Translations under genes and position numbers: made by a program | Notes under the pieces: generated by a model | What the model saw: the letters and a program-made list of their open reading frames with translations, nothing else | Databases searched by the model: none | What the model was told of the DNA's origin: nothing | In this document: piece by piece, positions 25,885-33,365 of the stretch | Position numbering within the stretch: position 1 is the first letter of the stretch | Layout of the letters: the number at the start of each line of letters is the position of its first letter | NCBI RefSeq assembly: GCF_014200015.1 | Contig: NZ_JACHOT010000001.1 | Coordinates: 310,001-374,000 of the forward strand | DNA length: 64,000 bases | From: Aminobacter niigataensis | Lineage (GTDB): Bacteria > Pseudomonadota > Alphaproteobacteria > Rhizobiales > Rhizobiaceae | Direction: 5' to 3'

Positions 25885-26979
25885 ATGACCGACACCCAGG
25901 CACTTTCCGCACCGATCGCAAATGTCGCCCGCCCGGCGCGGCGCTCGCAGTGGCGCACCGCCTATTTCGGCACGCCGGGCAATGCGCTGGTCACGCTGGT
26001 CTGCGGCGGCGTCATCCTGCTCCTGGCCAAGTTCGCGCTCGGCTGGCTGTTCCTCAATGCCGTCTTCGACGGCGGCGCCGAAGCCTGCAAGCAAAGCTCC
26101 GGCGCCTGCTGGCCGTTCCTGGCCGACAAGCTGCGCTATATGTTGTTCGGCTTCTACCCGTTCGAGGAGCAGTGGCGCCCGCTCGTCGCGCTCAGCCTGT
26201 TCCTCGGCAGTTGCGGTTTGTCGATGATCCCGCGTGTCTGGGGCAGGGGGCTGTTGCTTGCCTGGGTAATCGGCATCCTGCCGCTGCTCTACGTCCTGAT
26301 GGCCGGCGGGGTTTTCGGCCTGACCGCGGTGCCGACGTCGAAATGGGGCGGCCTGCCGCTGTCGTTCATGCTGTCCTTTGTCGGGCTGGCCTTCGCCCTG
26401 CCGCTCGGCATCGGCCTCGCCTTGGCGCGCGCCTCGCACCTGCCGGCGATACGAGTGCTCGGCGTCGGTTTCATCGAACTGGTGCGCGGCGTGCCGCTGA
26501 TCAGCATCCTGTTCATGGCTGCCGTCATGCTGCCGCTGTTCATGCCGGACGGGGTCACCATCGACAAGCTGTTGCGTGCGCAGGTGGCGATCATCCTGTT
26601 TGCCGCGGCCTACATCGCCGAGATCGTGCGCGGCGGCCTGCAGGACGTGCCATCGGGACAGTTCGAGGCCGGCCGCGCGCTCGGTCTGCATTACTGGCAG
26701 GTCATGTTCAAGATCGTGCTGCCGCAGGCGCTGAAGAAGGTCATCCCGGCGCTGGTCGGCCTGTTCATTGCGTTTTTCCAGGACACGACGCTGGTGACCA
26801 TCATCGGCCTGCTCGACTTCCTCGACACAGTCCGCACGGCCCTGCGCGACCCCGACTGGCAAGGCATCGCCGTGCTCGAAGGTTATGTCTTCGCGGCCGC
26901 CATCTACTTCCTGTTCAGCGCGCTGATGGGGGTCTACAGCCGTTTCCTTGAGCGGCACTTCAACACGTCGTATCGGTAA
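25885..26979 (+). CDS. aapM: general L-amino acid ABC transporter permease
   Basis: 364 residues. The domain begins with an acidic-free N terminus, followed by about eight membrane segments and the coupling loop EIVRGGLQDVPSGQFEAGRA, then LGLHYWQVMFKIVLPQALKK. Overlap with aapQ is nearly zero, typical of translational coupling. aapP, the ATPase that normally follows, is missing: the sequence after the stop is a fragment of an unrelated gene. No amino-acid-type ATPase occurs anywhere in the window, so this transporter must borrow one or be incomplete. Confidence 0.93.
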   Translation: MTDTQALSAPIANVARPARRSQWRTAYFGTPGNALVTLVCGGVILLLAKFALGWLFLNAVFDGGAEACKQSSGACWPFLADKLRYMLFGFYPFEEQWRPLVALSLFLGSCGLSMIPRVWGRGLLLAWVIGILPLLYVLMAGGVFGLTAVPTSKWGGLPLSFMLSFVGLAFALPLGIGLALARASHLPAIRVLGVGFIELVRGVPLISILFMAAVMLPLFMPDGVTIDKLLRAQVAIILFAAAYIAEIVRGGLQDVPSGQFEAGRALGLHYWQVMFKIVLPQALKKVIPALVGLFIAFFQDTTLVTIIGLLDFLDTVRTALRDPDWQGIAVLEGYVFAAAIYFLFSALMGVYSRFLERHFNTSYR

Positions 26980-27048
26980 CTTGCCGACCGGCAGCTTGAT
27001 CTCGACGCGTTCGCGACTGCCGCCGATTTCGAGCTCGACGCGGCGCGC
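26980..27048 (-). pseudogene. 3'-region fragment of a cysA-like ATPase gene
   Basis: On the minus strand this reads RRVELEIGGSRERVEIKLPV, against RRVELEIGGGRERVEIELPV in the intact cysA at 28914-29960. Nineteen of 23 residues over the stretch are identical. The similarity stops on both sides and there is no start or rest of a gene. It directly abuts the aapM stop, where aapP would be expected. Confidence 0.7.
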
Positions 27049-27148
27049 CGGCGCCGCGGTAGGCTGCCGGCCCCCTAGCATGTCAGCCGAGACGGATTGC
27101 GGGTCGAGTGCGAAGAGATGTCGACGTCGACGCGCCGGCGGCGCAAGC

Positions 27149-27322
27149 CTACCTGGCAAACGACCCGATGACGAGTGCGCCCATCACCAACGCAGTGCCG
27201 ATTGTCGCGAGGATGGTGAGTGTTTGAAGAACCCCGATGGTGGCACCTGCTGCTATCACTGCAGCCGAGGCTGTAGCGGCGATGAACGCCAACACAGGCC
27301 TTTTTCGGACGACTTCGATCAT
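27149..27322 (-). CDS. 57-residue hydrophobic protein
   Basis: From Met 27322, with AAAGGA 9 bp upstream on its strand. Basic start (EVVRKRP), then two membrane segments: LAFIAATASAAVIAAG and LQTLTILATIGTALVMGALV. No family recognised; too short for any firm call. Confidence 0.45.
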   Translation of the reverse strand: MIEVVRKRPVLAFIAATASAAVIAAGATIGVLQTLTILATIGTALVMGALVIGSFAR

Positions 27323-27403
27323 GGGGCTCGATCCTTTCTGCTTTCCCCGCAATCTAACCGCTCGCATGTGAAATGCCATATCTCGCACCTGCGACATGAG
27401 GAC

Positions 27404-27471
27404 TGGTTGCGGGATTTGAACCTGCAACCTCCAGCCTATGAGGCAGGCGAGCTACTCGTCCGGGATATCGG
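27404..27471 (-). pseudogene. decayed tRNA-Met (CAU) remnant
   Basis: On the minus strand the core TAGCTCG, then CTCATAG (CAU anticodon loop), GGTTCAAAT (T-loop) and the 3' end CCCGCAACCA resembles an initiator tRNA-fMet gene. The T-stem has lost about 6 bases between the loop and the acceptor strand, the anticodon stem has a mismatch, and the 5' acceptor strand does not pair with the 3' one. It cannot be a working tRNA. tRNA genes are common integration targets, so this may mark the end of an old insertion. Confidence 0.6.
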
Positions 27472-27512
27472 CAGTCAATGTAGCTGGCGGCCAGACTTCG
27501 CGCACCAAGCAC

Positions 27513-27537
27513 GGAACCGTTTCGGTCCATACCGGTT
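27513..27537 (+). promoter_or_regulatory. possible EcfG general-stress promoter
   Basis: GGAAC (27513-27517) is followed after 18 bp by TT (27536-27537) in GGTTG. The known EcfG/RpoE2 promoter of Rhizobiales is GGAAC-N18/19-TT. It lies 29 bp before the ATG of the DUF1236 gene. Confidence 0.45.
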
Positions 27538-27565
27538 GTTACACATCAACTCAGGAGGTATCGAG

Positions 27566-27859
27566 ATGATTTTCCGAAACACACTTGCCGTCACCATCCT
27601 GCTCGCAGGAACCGCATTCGCGACTGCCCAGACTGTGATCGTGACCCCCGAACAGGAGATCGTAGTCCGGGAATATGTGAAAACCAATCCGGTGGTCGTC
27701 GAACGCCCGTCCAACTTTGAGCTGGTAATAGGAGCTATCGTTCCTGATATCCTCAAGCCGGGCGCACTTGCCGACAACAAGTATCAGTATGTCGTAATGG
27801 ACGGCCGTACCGTTCTTATCGACCCGCAGACCCGCAAGGTCGTGCACATCATGGACTGA
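27566..27859 (+). CDS. DUF1236-type periplasmic protein
   Basis: 97 residues with signal peptide IFRNTLAVTILLAGTAFATA. The mature domain (EIVVREYVKTNPVVVERPS, then YQYVVMDGRTVLIDPQTRKV) matches DUF1236, a domain common in rhizobial envelope proteins. AGGAGGT (27553-27559) is a near-perfect ribosome site 6 bp before ATG. The function of the family is unknown. Confidence 0.85.
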   Translation: MIFRNTLAVTILLAGTAFATAQTVIVTPEQEIVVREYVKTNPVVVERPSNFELVIGAIVPDILKPGALADNKYQYVVMDGRTVLIDPQTRKVVHIMD

Positions 27860-28012
27860 CCGACGGGCGGCCGCCTTGATGCAGGATTCCTGTATCAGGG
27901 CGCCTTCTGCCAGGCCGCGTTTCCGCCGCTAGGCATGGCCCATATCGATCCAAGACGGGCCCTTTTGCAGCCGTCCGCAGCGCCCTTTCTCGAAGCCGAT
28001 CGCATTCTTGTG

Positions 28013-28036
28013 GGAACGAGGTCTGCGCCTCGCGTT
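28013..28036 (+). promoter_or_regulatory. possible EcfG general-stress promoter, short spacing
   Basis: GGAAC (28013-28017), 15 bp, then CGTT (28033-28036). Spacing is one base shorter than the usual consensus. Downstream are the frameshifted small gene and the general-stress-protein-26-like gene. Confidence 0.3.
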
Positions 28037-28062
28037 GCGAAGGCAACATAAGAGGAGGTCGT

Positions 28063-28256
28063 ATGCTGCGTCTCTTTGCACTGCTGTTTTCGGATATTGC
28101 ACCTACCGCATCGGCCGCGAGTTCATCGAAAGCGTGCCGGATAATTTCGATCTCGTAGAGCCCCTGCCGCTGCTGCCTTCTCCGGAGCGACAGAGACATG
28201 ACGCCCATCTGGCGAGGAGAGACCGGCGGCTCAAAAAGCGCGCCGCAGGCGCTTAG
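28063..28256 (+). pseudogene. frameshifted small protein
   Basis: AGAGGAGGT sits 4 bp before ATG 28063, a very strong ribosome site. The start frame reads LRLFALLFS and then loses sense. The other frame continues GYCTYRIGREFIESVPDNFD, then LVEPLPLLPSPERQRHDAHL, to a basic end and stop at 28256. Adding one T in the TTTT run near 28090 joins the two into a 64-residue protein. A homopolymer error or a real mutation would explain it. Confidence 0.6.
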
Positions 28257-28313
28257 ACAGTTCGGCAGAAATTTCCCAACAGCGCCGGCGAACTGGCGAA
28301 CCGGAGAGACCCG

Positions 28314-28793
28314 ATGACCGACAAGCAAGAGTTTGAAGCGAAATTCTGGAAATCGATCCGCGCGGACATGACCGTCATGGTGGGCATCGCCGGAGTTGAC
28401 CCGCGCCCCATGACGGCGCAGTTCGATGGCGACCACAAGACTATCTACTTCTTTACTGCCAAGGATACCGAGATTGCCGAAAAGCTGACGGGCGCGAAGA
28501 AGGCAACCCTTGTCTACGCCGCCAAGAAACATGACCTGTTTGCAACCATCCATGGGACGATCAGGATCGACAACGACCGCAATACGATCGACCGGCTGTG
28601 GAACCGCTTCGTGGCAGCCTGGTTCGAGAAGGGCAAGGATGACCCCAAGCTCTGTCTGCTACGCTTCGACCCGGCTGACGCCCAGATTTGGCTTGACGCC
28701 TCAAGCCTTGTCGCCGGCGTCAAGATGTTCCTCGGCCTGGGCGATCCCAAGCAGGATTATGCGGATAGCGTAGCAAAGGTCAGCCTCAAGTAA
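28314..28793 (+). CDS. pyridoxamine 5'-phosphate oxidase-like protein (general stress protein 26 family)
   Basis: 159 residues in the split-barrel FMN-binding fold: FWKSIRADMTVMVGIAG, RPMTAQFDGDHKTIYFFTAK, then KKATLVYAAKKHDLFATIHG and AWFEKGKDDPKLCLLRFDPA. Members bind flavin or deazaflavin and are general stress proteins, not true PNP oxidases. ATG 28314; AGAGAC just upstream is weak. It converges on cysA. Confidence 0.85.
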   Translation: MTDKQEFEAKFWKSIRADMTVMVGIAGVDPRPMTAQFDGDHKTIYFFTAKDTEIAEKLTGAKKATLVYAAKKHDLFATIHGTIRIDNDRNTIDRLWNRFVAAWFEKGKDDPKLCLLRFDPADAQIWLDASSLVAGVKMFLGLGDPKQDYADSVAKVSLK

Positions 28794-28827
28794 CGCGAAG
28801 GACCCGCTCAAGCCGCCGGTTCCACGG

Positions 28828-28855
28828 GAGGCCCGGTAACGGCGTTGCGGGCCTC
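28828..28855. terminator. hairpin between convergent genes
   Basis: GAGGCCCG (28828-28835) pairs with CGGGCCTC (28848-28855), loop of 12. It lies between the stop of the stress-protein gene and the stop of cysA, so it may serve both strands. No T-run. Confidence 0.4.
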
Positions 28856-28913
28856 GCCTCCCTGAGGTCGACCGAGTCAAACCGAGACAGTGAGCGCCAG
28901 TACGCCCTCGCAG

Positions 28914-29960
28914 CTACTCCACCACCTTCGGAAACACCTTCCAGCGCTTCGGCCGGAACGCGACCCGGCTTTTCTGGGCGGCGGGGTGGCCGACGGGCAG
29001 CTCGATCTCGACGCGTTCGCGGCCGCCGCCGATCTCCAGTTCGACCCGGCGGGTGCCGGCAACGCGCCGGCTCGCCGCCACCGTGCCGGCAATGCAGCCA
29101 TTGCATTCGTCGAGCAGCTCGATGTCGTGCGGGCGGAAGTAGAGCGTCGCCTCGCCATCGGTAAGTTCGGGTGCGGCAAGCCCGATCGGCCGGTCGGCGA
29201 TCCAGACCTGTCCGTCCTCGACCTTGACCGGCAGCGAGCTCGACTCGCCGATGAAGCCGTAGACGAAGGGCGAATTGGGCGTGTCGTAGACCTCGTCGGC
29301 GGTGCCGATCTGTTCGATGCGGCCCTGGCTCATCACTACTACCCGGTCGGCGAGTTCGAGCGCCTCTTCCTGATCGTGGGTGACGAAGATCGTGGTGTGG
29401 CCGGTGGCGTCGTGGATCTCGCGCAGCCAGCGCCTGAGTTCGCGCCGCACCTGCGCGTCGAGCGCACCGAAGGGCTCGTCGAGCAGCAGTACGCGCGGCT
29501 CGATGGCCATGGCGCGGGCAAGCGCCACGCGCTGGCGCTGCCCGCCCGAAAGCTGCGCCGGGTAGCGCTTTTCCAGGCCTGAAAGCTGGACGAGGTCGAG
29601 CAGTTCGGAAGCGCGGCGGCGGATCTCCGCCCTGGTCGGCCGCTTGGCCGACGGCCGTACCTTGAGGCCGAAGCCGATGTTGTCGGCCACCGTCATGTGT
29701 CGGAACAGCGCGTAGTGCTGGAACACGAAGCCGACATTGCGCTCCTGGATGGTCCTGTTGGAGGCATCCTCGTCTCCGAAGAAAATCGTGCCGCGCGTCG
29801 GCCGTTCGAGCCCGGCGATCAGCCGCAGAAGTGTGGTCTTGCCCGAGCCCGAAGGCCCGAGCAGCGCGATCAGCTCGCCCGACTTGATGTCGAGCGAGAC
29901 GTCGCGCAGCGCCGGAAACCGGTCGAATTCCTTGCGCACATTTGAAACGCGAACTTCCAT
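28914..29960 (-). CDS. cysA: sulfate/thiosulfate ABC transporter ATPase
   Basis: 348 residues from Met 29960. Walker A is LLGPSGSGKTTLLRLIAG, signature LSGGQRQRVALARAMA, Walker B VLLLDEPFGALDAQVRRELR, and the H-loop IFVTHDQEEALELADRV. A C-terminal TOBE-like regulatory region ends RVAFRPKRWKVFPKVVE. It couples ATP hydrolysis to CysTW. The gene is last in the operon binding protein-cysT-cysW-cysA, 13 bp after cysW. Confidence 0.93.
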   Translation of the reverse strand: MEVRVSNVRKEFDRFPALRDVSLDIKSGELIALLGPSGSGKTTLLRLIAGLERPTRGTIFFGDEDASNRTIQERNVGFVFQHYALFRHMTVADNIGFGLKVRPSAKRPTRAEIRRRASELLDLVQLSGLEKRYPAQLSGGQRQRVALARAMAIEPRVLLLDEPFGALDAQVRRELRRWLREIHDATGHTTIFVTHDQEEALELADRVVVMSQGRIEQIGTADEVYDTPNSPFVYGFIGESSSLPVKVEDGQVWIADRPIGLAAPELTDGEATLYFRPHDIELLDECNGCIAGTVAASRRVAGTRRVELEIGGGRERVEIELPVGHPAAQKSRVAFRPKRWKVFPKVVE

Positions 29961-29973
29961 CAGTCGACCTCTG

Positions 29974-30858
29974 TCAGTGTCCGCGCGTGGCGGCGATCTC
30001 GGCGCCGTAGCGGAGCTCGAGAAGGGTTTTGAGCACAAGCGTCACCAGGGCGAGGCCGGCGAGCACGGACGCGACGGCAAAGGCGCCGACGGCATTGTAT
30101 TCGTTGTAGAGGATCTCGACATGCAGCGGCATGGTGTTGGTCATGCCCCTGATGTGGCCCGAGACCACCGACACGGCGCCGAATTCGCCCATGGCGCGCG
30201 CGTTGCACAGCAGCACGCCGTAGAGCAGGCCCCATTTGATGTTGGGCAGGGTGACATGCCAGAAGGTCTGCCAGCCATTGGCGCCGAGCGAAAGTGCCGC
30301 CTCCTCGTCGCCGGTGCCCTGTTCCTGCATCAGCGGGATCAGTTCGCGGGCGACGAAGGGGAAGGTGACGAAGACGGTCGCCAGCACGATGCCGGGCACG
30401 GCAAACAGGATGACGATGCCGTGCATCTTGAGCCAGGGCCCGAGCAGGCTCGATGCGCCGAACAGCAAGACATAGACCAGGCCTGAAATCACCGGCGACA
30501 CCGAAAACGGCAGGTCGATCAGGGTGGTCAGGAAAGCCTTGCCCTTGAACTCGAACTTGGCGATGGCCCATGCGGCGGCGACACCGAACACCAGGTTGAG
30601 CGGCACCGAGATGACCGCGACCAGCAGCGTCAGCTTGATCGCGGCGATCGTGTCGTGTTCGTTGATGGCTTCGAGGAACGCGCCGATGCCGCGCGAAAAC
30701 GCCTGTTCGAACACCACCACCAGCGGCAGCAGCAGGAAGATGGCGAGGAAGGCGAAGGCGACGAACATCAGTCCGGCGCGCGCCAGCGGCCGCTCGGTCA
30801 CCGCCAGCGAGGCGTGCTCGTGATAGGCGTCGGCGGGGTAAAGCTCTGGATCAGCCAT
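29974..30858 (-). CDS. cysW: sulfate ABC transporter permease
   Basis: 294 residues with six membrane segments. Signature parts are [40 protein letters not shown] and the coupling loop [20 protein letters not shown], then [20 protein letters not shown]. It overlaps cysT by 8 bp, so translation is coupled. Confidence 0.93.
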   Translation of the reverse strand: MADPELYPADAYHEHASLAVTERPLARAGLMFVAFAFLAIFLLLPLVVVFEQAFSRGIGAFLEAINEHDTIAAIKLTLLVAVISVPLNLVFGVAAAWAIAKFEFKGKAFLTTLIDLPFSVSPVISGLVYVLLFGASSLLGPWLKMHGIVILFAVPGIVLATVFVTFPFVARELIPLMQEQGTGDEEAALSLGANGWQTFWHVTLPNIKWGLLYGVLLCNARAMGEFGAVSVVSGHIRGMTNTMPLHVEILYNEYNAVGAFAVASVLAGLALVTLVLKTLLELRYGAEIAATRGH

Positions 30859-31702
30859 AGCGCTTGCGGGTCCGCGACTGGATGAGGTTGATGATGAGCA
30901 GCATCAGGAACGACAGTGCCAGCATGATCGTGGCAATCGCGGTCGCGGCGGCATAGTCGTACTCCTCGAGCCGGATGACGATCAAAAGCGGCGCGATCTC
31001 GGAGATGTAGGGCAGGTTGCCGGCGATGAAGATGACCGAGCCGTATTCGCCGACGCCGCGCGCGAAGGCGAGCGCGAAGCCGGTGATGACGGCCGGCGCC
31101 AGCCCCGGGAACAGCACCCGGAAAATGGTCTGGAAGCGGTTGGCGCCGAGCGTGGCGGCAGCTTCCTCGACCTCCTTGTCGATCTCCTCGATGATCGGCT
31201 GCACCGTGCGCACGACAAAGGGCAGGCCGATGAAGATCAGCGCTATGACGATGCCGAGCGGCGTGTAGGCGACCTTGATGCCCAGCGGTGCCAGCAGGCT
31301 GCCCATCCAGCCTTTCGGCGAATACAGCGTGGTCAGCGCGATGCCCGCCACCGCCGTCGGCAGCGCGAAGGGCAGGTCGACCATTGCGTCGATGACGCGG
31401 CGGCCGGGAAAGCGGTAGCGCACCAGCACCCAGGCGACGATGGTGCCGAAGACGACATTGACGGCGGCGGCGATGAAGGCTGTGCCGAAGCTGATTTCAA
31501 GCGCCTTGACGGTGCGGCGGTCGGTGGCGATGGCCCAGAAATCGGTCCAGCCGAGCGAGGCCGAACGCCAGACGAGGCCTGAAAGCGGGATCAGGATGAT
31601 GAGCGTGAGGTAGGCAAGCGAGAAGCCGAGCGTCAATCCGAAACCCGGAATGACGCTCGGCTGTCTGAACCGCCACCCCGCCTTGGCGGGTGCTGTGGTC
31701 AT
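30851..31702 (-). CDS. cysT: sulfate ABC transporter permease
   Basis: 283 residues; six membrane segments. Motifs include [40 protein letters not shown] and [20 protein letters not shown], with the [20 protein letters not shown] loop typical of CysT/CysU. It starts 18 bp after the binding-protein gene. Confidence 0.93.
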   Translation of the reverse strand: MTTAPAKAGWRFRQPSVIPGFGLTLGFSLAYLTLIILIPLSGLVWRSASLGWTDFWAIATDRRTVKALEISFGTAFIAAAVNVVFGTIVAWVLVRYRFPGRRVIDAMVDLPFALPTAVAGIALTTLYSPKGWMGSLLAPLGIKVAYTPLGIVIALIFIGLPFVVRTVQPIIEEIDKEVEEAAATLGANRFQTIFRVLFPGLAPAVITGFALAFARGVGEYGSVIFIAGNLPYISEIAPLLIVIRLEEYDYAAATAIATIMLALSFLMLLIINLIQSRTRKRYG

Positions 31703-31720
31703 GTCGTCCTGGTCTTCGCC

Positions 31721-32749
31721 TTACTGGGCCGGCTTGTAGATCTGGTCGAATATACCACCATCACCGAAGTGATAGGGCTGCGCCTTTGCCCAGCCGCCGA
31801 AAATCGGATCGTCGATGGAGACAAGCTTCAGCTCGGCCTGCTTCTGCAGGTCGGCGGCAGGCACCAGTTCGGGCTTGGACGGCCGGTAGTGGTGCTTGGC
31901 GGCGATGGTCTGGCCTTCCGCCGAATAGAGGTAGTTCAGATAGGCCTCGGCGACCTTGCGGCTGCCCTTGGCGTCGACATTGGCGTCGACCACGGCCACC
32001 GGCGGCTCGGCCAGGATCGATTGCGGCGGGAAGACGATGTCGAACTTCTCGGCGCCGAACTCGTCGAGCGCCAGATAGGCCTCGTTTTCCCAGGCCAGCA
32101 GCACGTCGCCCTGTTCGCGCTCGGCAAACGTCACGGTCGAGCCGCGGGCGCCGGTGTCGAGGATCGGCACATGGGCGTAGAGGTTGGAGACGAATTCCTT
32201 GATCTTGGCTTCGTCGCCGCCGAACTGGCCGTTGGCCCAGGCCCAGGCGGCGAGGTAGTTCCAGCGTGCGCCGCCCGAGGTCTTTGGGTTCGGCGTGATC
32301 ACCTGGACGCCGTCCTTGACCAGGTCGCCCCAGTCGTTGATGCCCTTGGGGTTGCCCTTGCGGACCAGGAAGATGATGGTCGAGGTGTAGGGCGAGGCGT
32401 TGTTGGGCAGCTTCGAGCGCCAGTCCGGATTGATCTTCTTCGATTTCTCGACGATCGCGGTGATGTCGCTTTCCAGCGCCAGCGTGACCACGTCGGCGTC
32501 GAGCCCGTCGATCACGGCGCGCGCCTGCTTGCCGGAGCCGCCATGCGACTGCTGGATCGTCACGGTCTCGCCGCTCTCCGCCTTCCAGTGCTTGGCGAAG
32601 GCCTCGTTGTACTCCTTGTAGAGCTCGCGGGTCGGGTCATAGGAGACGTTGAGGAGCGTGGTATCGGCATGGGCAAAGCCCAGACCGCCGAGTTGAACCG
32701 CGCCGGCCAGCAGCGCCGAGAGAAGTACCGTTCTGCGTGAAGTGGTCAT
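31721..32749 (-). CDS. sulfate ABC transporter periplasmic binding protein
   Basis: 342 residues. Signal peptide ([18 protein letters not shown]). The sulfate-binding family is shown by [60 protein letters not shown] and [20 protein letters not shown], plus [17 protein letters not shown]. It binds sulfate or thiosulfate in the periplasm and may be called sbp or cysP. First gene of the operon. The 218 bp upstream to 32967 hold no gene. Confidence 0.92.
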   Translation of the reverse strand: MTTSRRTVLLSALLAGAVQLGGLGFAHADTTLLNVSYDPTRELYKEYNEAFAKHWKAESGETVTIQQSHGGSGKQARAVIDGLDADVVTLALESDITAIVEKSKKINPDWRSKLPNNASPYTSTIIFLVRKGNPKGINDWGDLVKDGVQVITPNPKTSGGARWNYLAAWAWANGQFGGDEAKIKEFVSNLYAHVPILDTGARGSTVTFAEREQGDVLLAWENEAYLALDEFGAEKFDIVFPPQSILAEPPVAVVDANVDAKGSRKVAEAYLNYLYSAEGQTIAAKHHYRPSKPELVPAADLQKQAELKLVSIDDPIFGGWAKAQPYHFGDGGIFDQIYKPAQ

Positions 32750-32967
32750 TTCCGCCTCCGTTCGAATATGGTTCTACTCTATCGAACTGGTAGAAATTAG
32801 ATGCGGCGAATGTTCCGAATTTCGCGCCGCATGGGCAAATTTCATGCGAGCTGCCGGGCCGTCGGAAATTTTTTTGCTCGCTCAAAAAGTCCTGACCGGC
32901 CCGGGCGATATGAACGTTCGCCACAAGCGATGACAGCTAGGGGAGTTGGCGGGGGAGGCAAGGGCAG

Positions 32968-33360
32968 TCAGGCCTTGGCGATTTGCCCCGACCAAAATCT
33001 TTCAACCTCGATCCATTGCGCTGCGCTGCGCGGGCCCAGCCACTGCTTCAGTTGATCCGGCGATGTGGTCTTATGGAGGTTCCGGTTTTGGAGGTCTTCC
33101 AGCAGCCCGATCGTTGTCGCCTCCCGTTCGAGCTCATCGCCGTCGGCGAGCCAACGTTCCACGACTGCGAATATATGCTGAAGTTCACGGACCTGGCCGC
33201 CCTCCAGCTTGCCAATCACGTGTCGCGCCAAATCTCCCAGGGCCAGGTAAAGTGGCAGTTCGGTTTGGTCGCGCCATTTGTCTGCAAACGCGTCCCAAAC
33301 CGGCTGGAATGTCGGGTCGACCTCCATAAGCACGTCGAACATGTCCAGCCGAGAGATCAA
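32968..33360 (-). CDS. small hypothetical protein, DUF7674-like
   Basis: 130 residues. Start TTG 33360, 5 bp after the pbpC stop, with GGAG (in the pbpC stop region) 8 bp upstream; the frame also stays open into pbpC. Helical protein: LISRLDMFDVLMEVDPTFQP, then LYLALGDLARHVIGKLEGG, AVVERWLADGDELEREATTI and GLLEDLQNRN. This resembles small cytosolic proteins of the DUF7674 type, but I cannot check. Likely cotranscribed with pbpC. Confidence 0.6.
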   Translation of the reverse strand: MISRLDMFDVLMEVDPTFQPVWDAFADKWRDQTELPLYLALGDLARHVIGKLEGGQVRELQHIFAVVERWLADGDELEREATTIGLLEDLQNRNLHKTTSPDQLKQWLGPRSAAQWIEVERFWSGQIAKA

Positions 33361-33365
33361 ATCAT

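Noticed and set aside
27404-27471. A working tRNA-Met
   Set aside because: T-stem deletion, mismatch in the anticodon stem and no acceptor pairing.
28063-28256. Programmed frameshift at the T-run
   Set aside because: The run is only four T long and there is no stimulating structure; a sequencing error or mutation is simpler.
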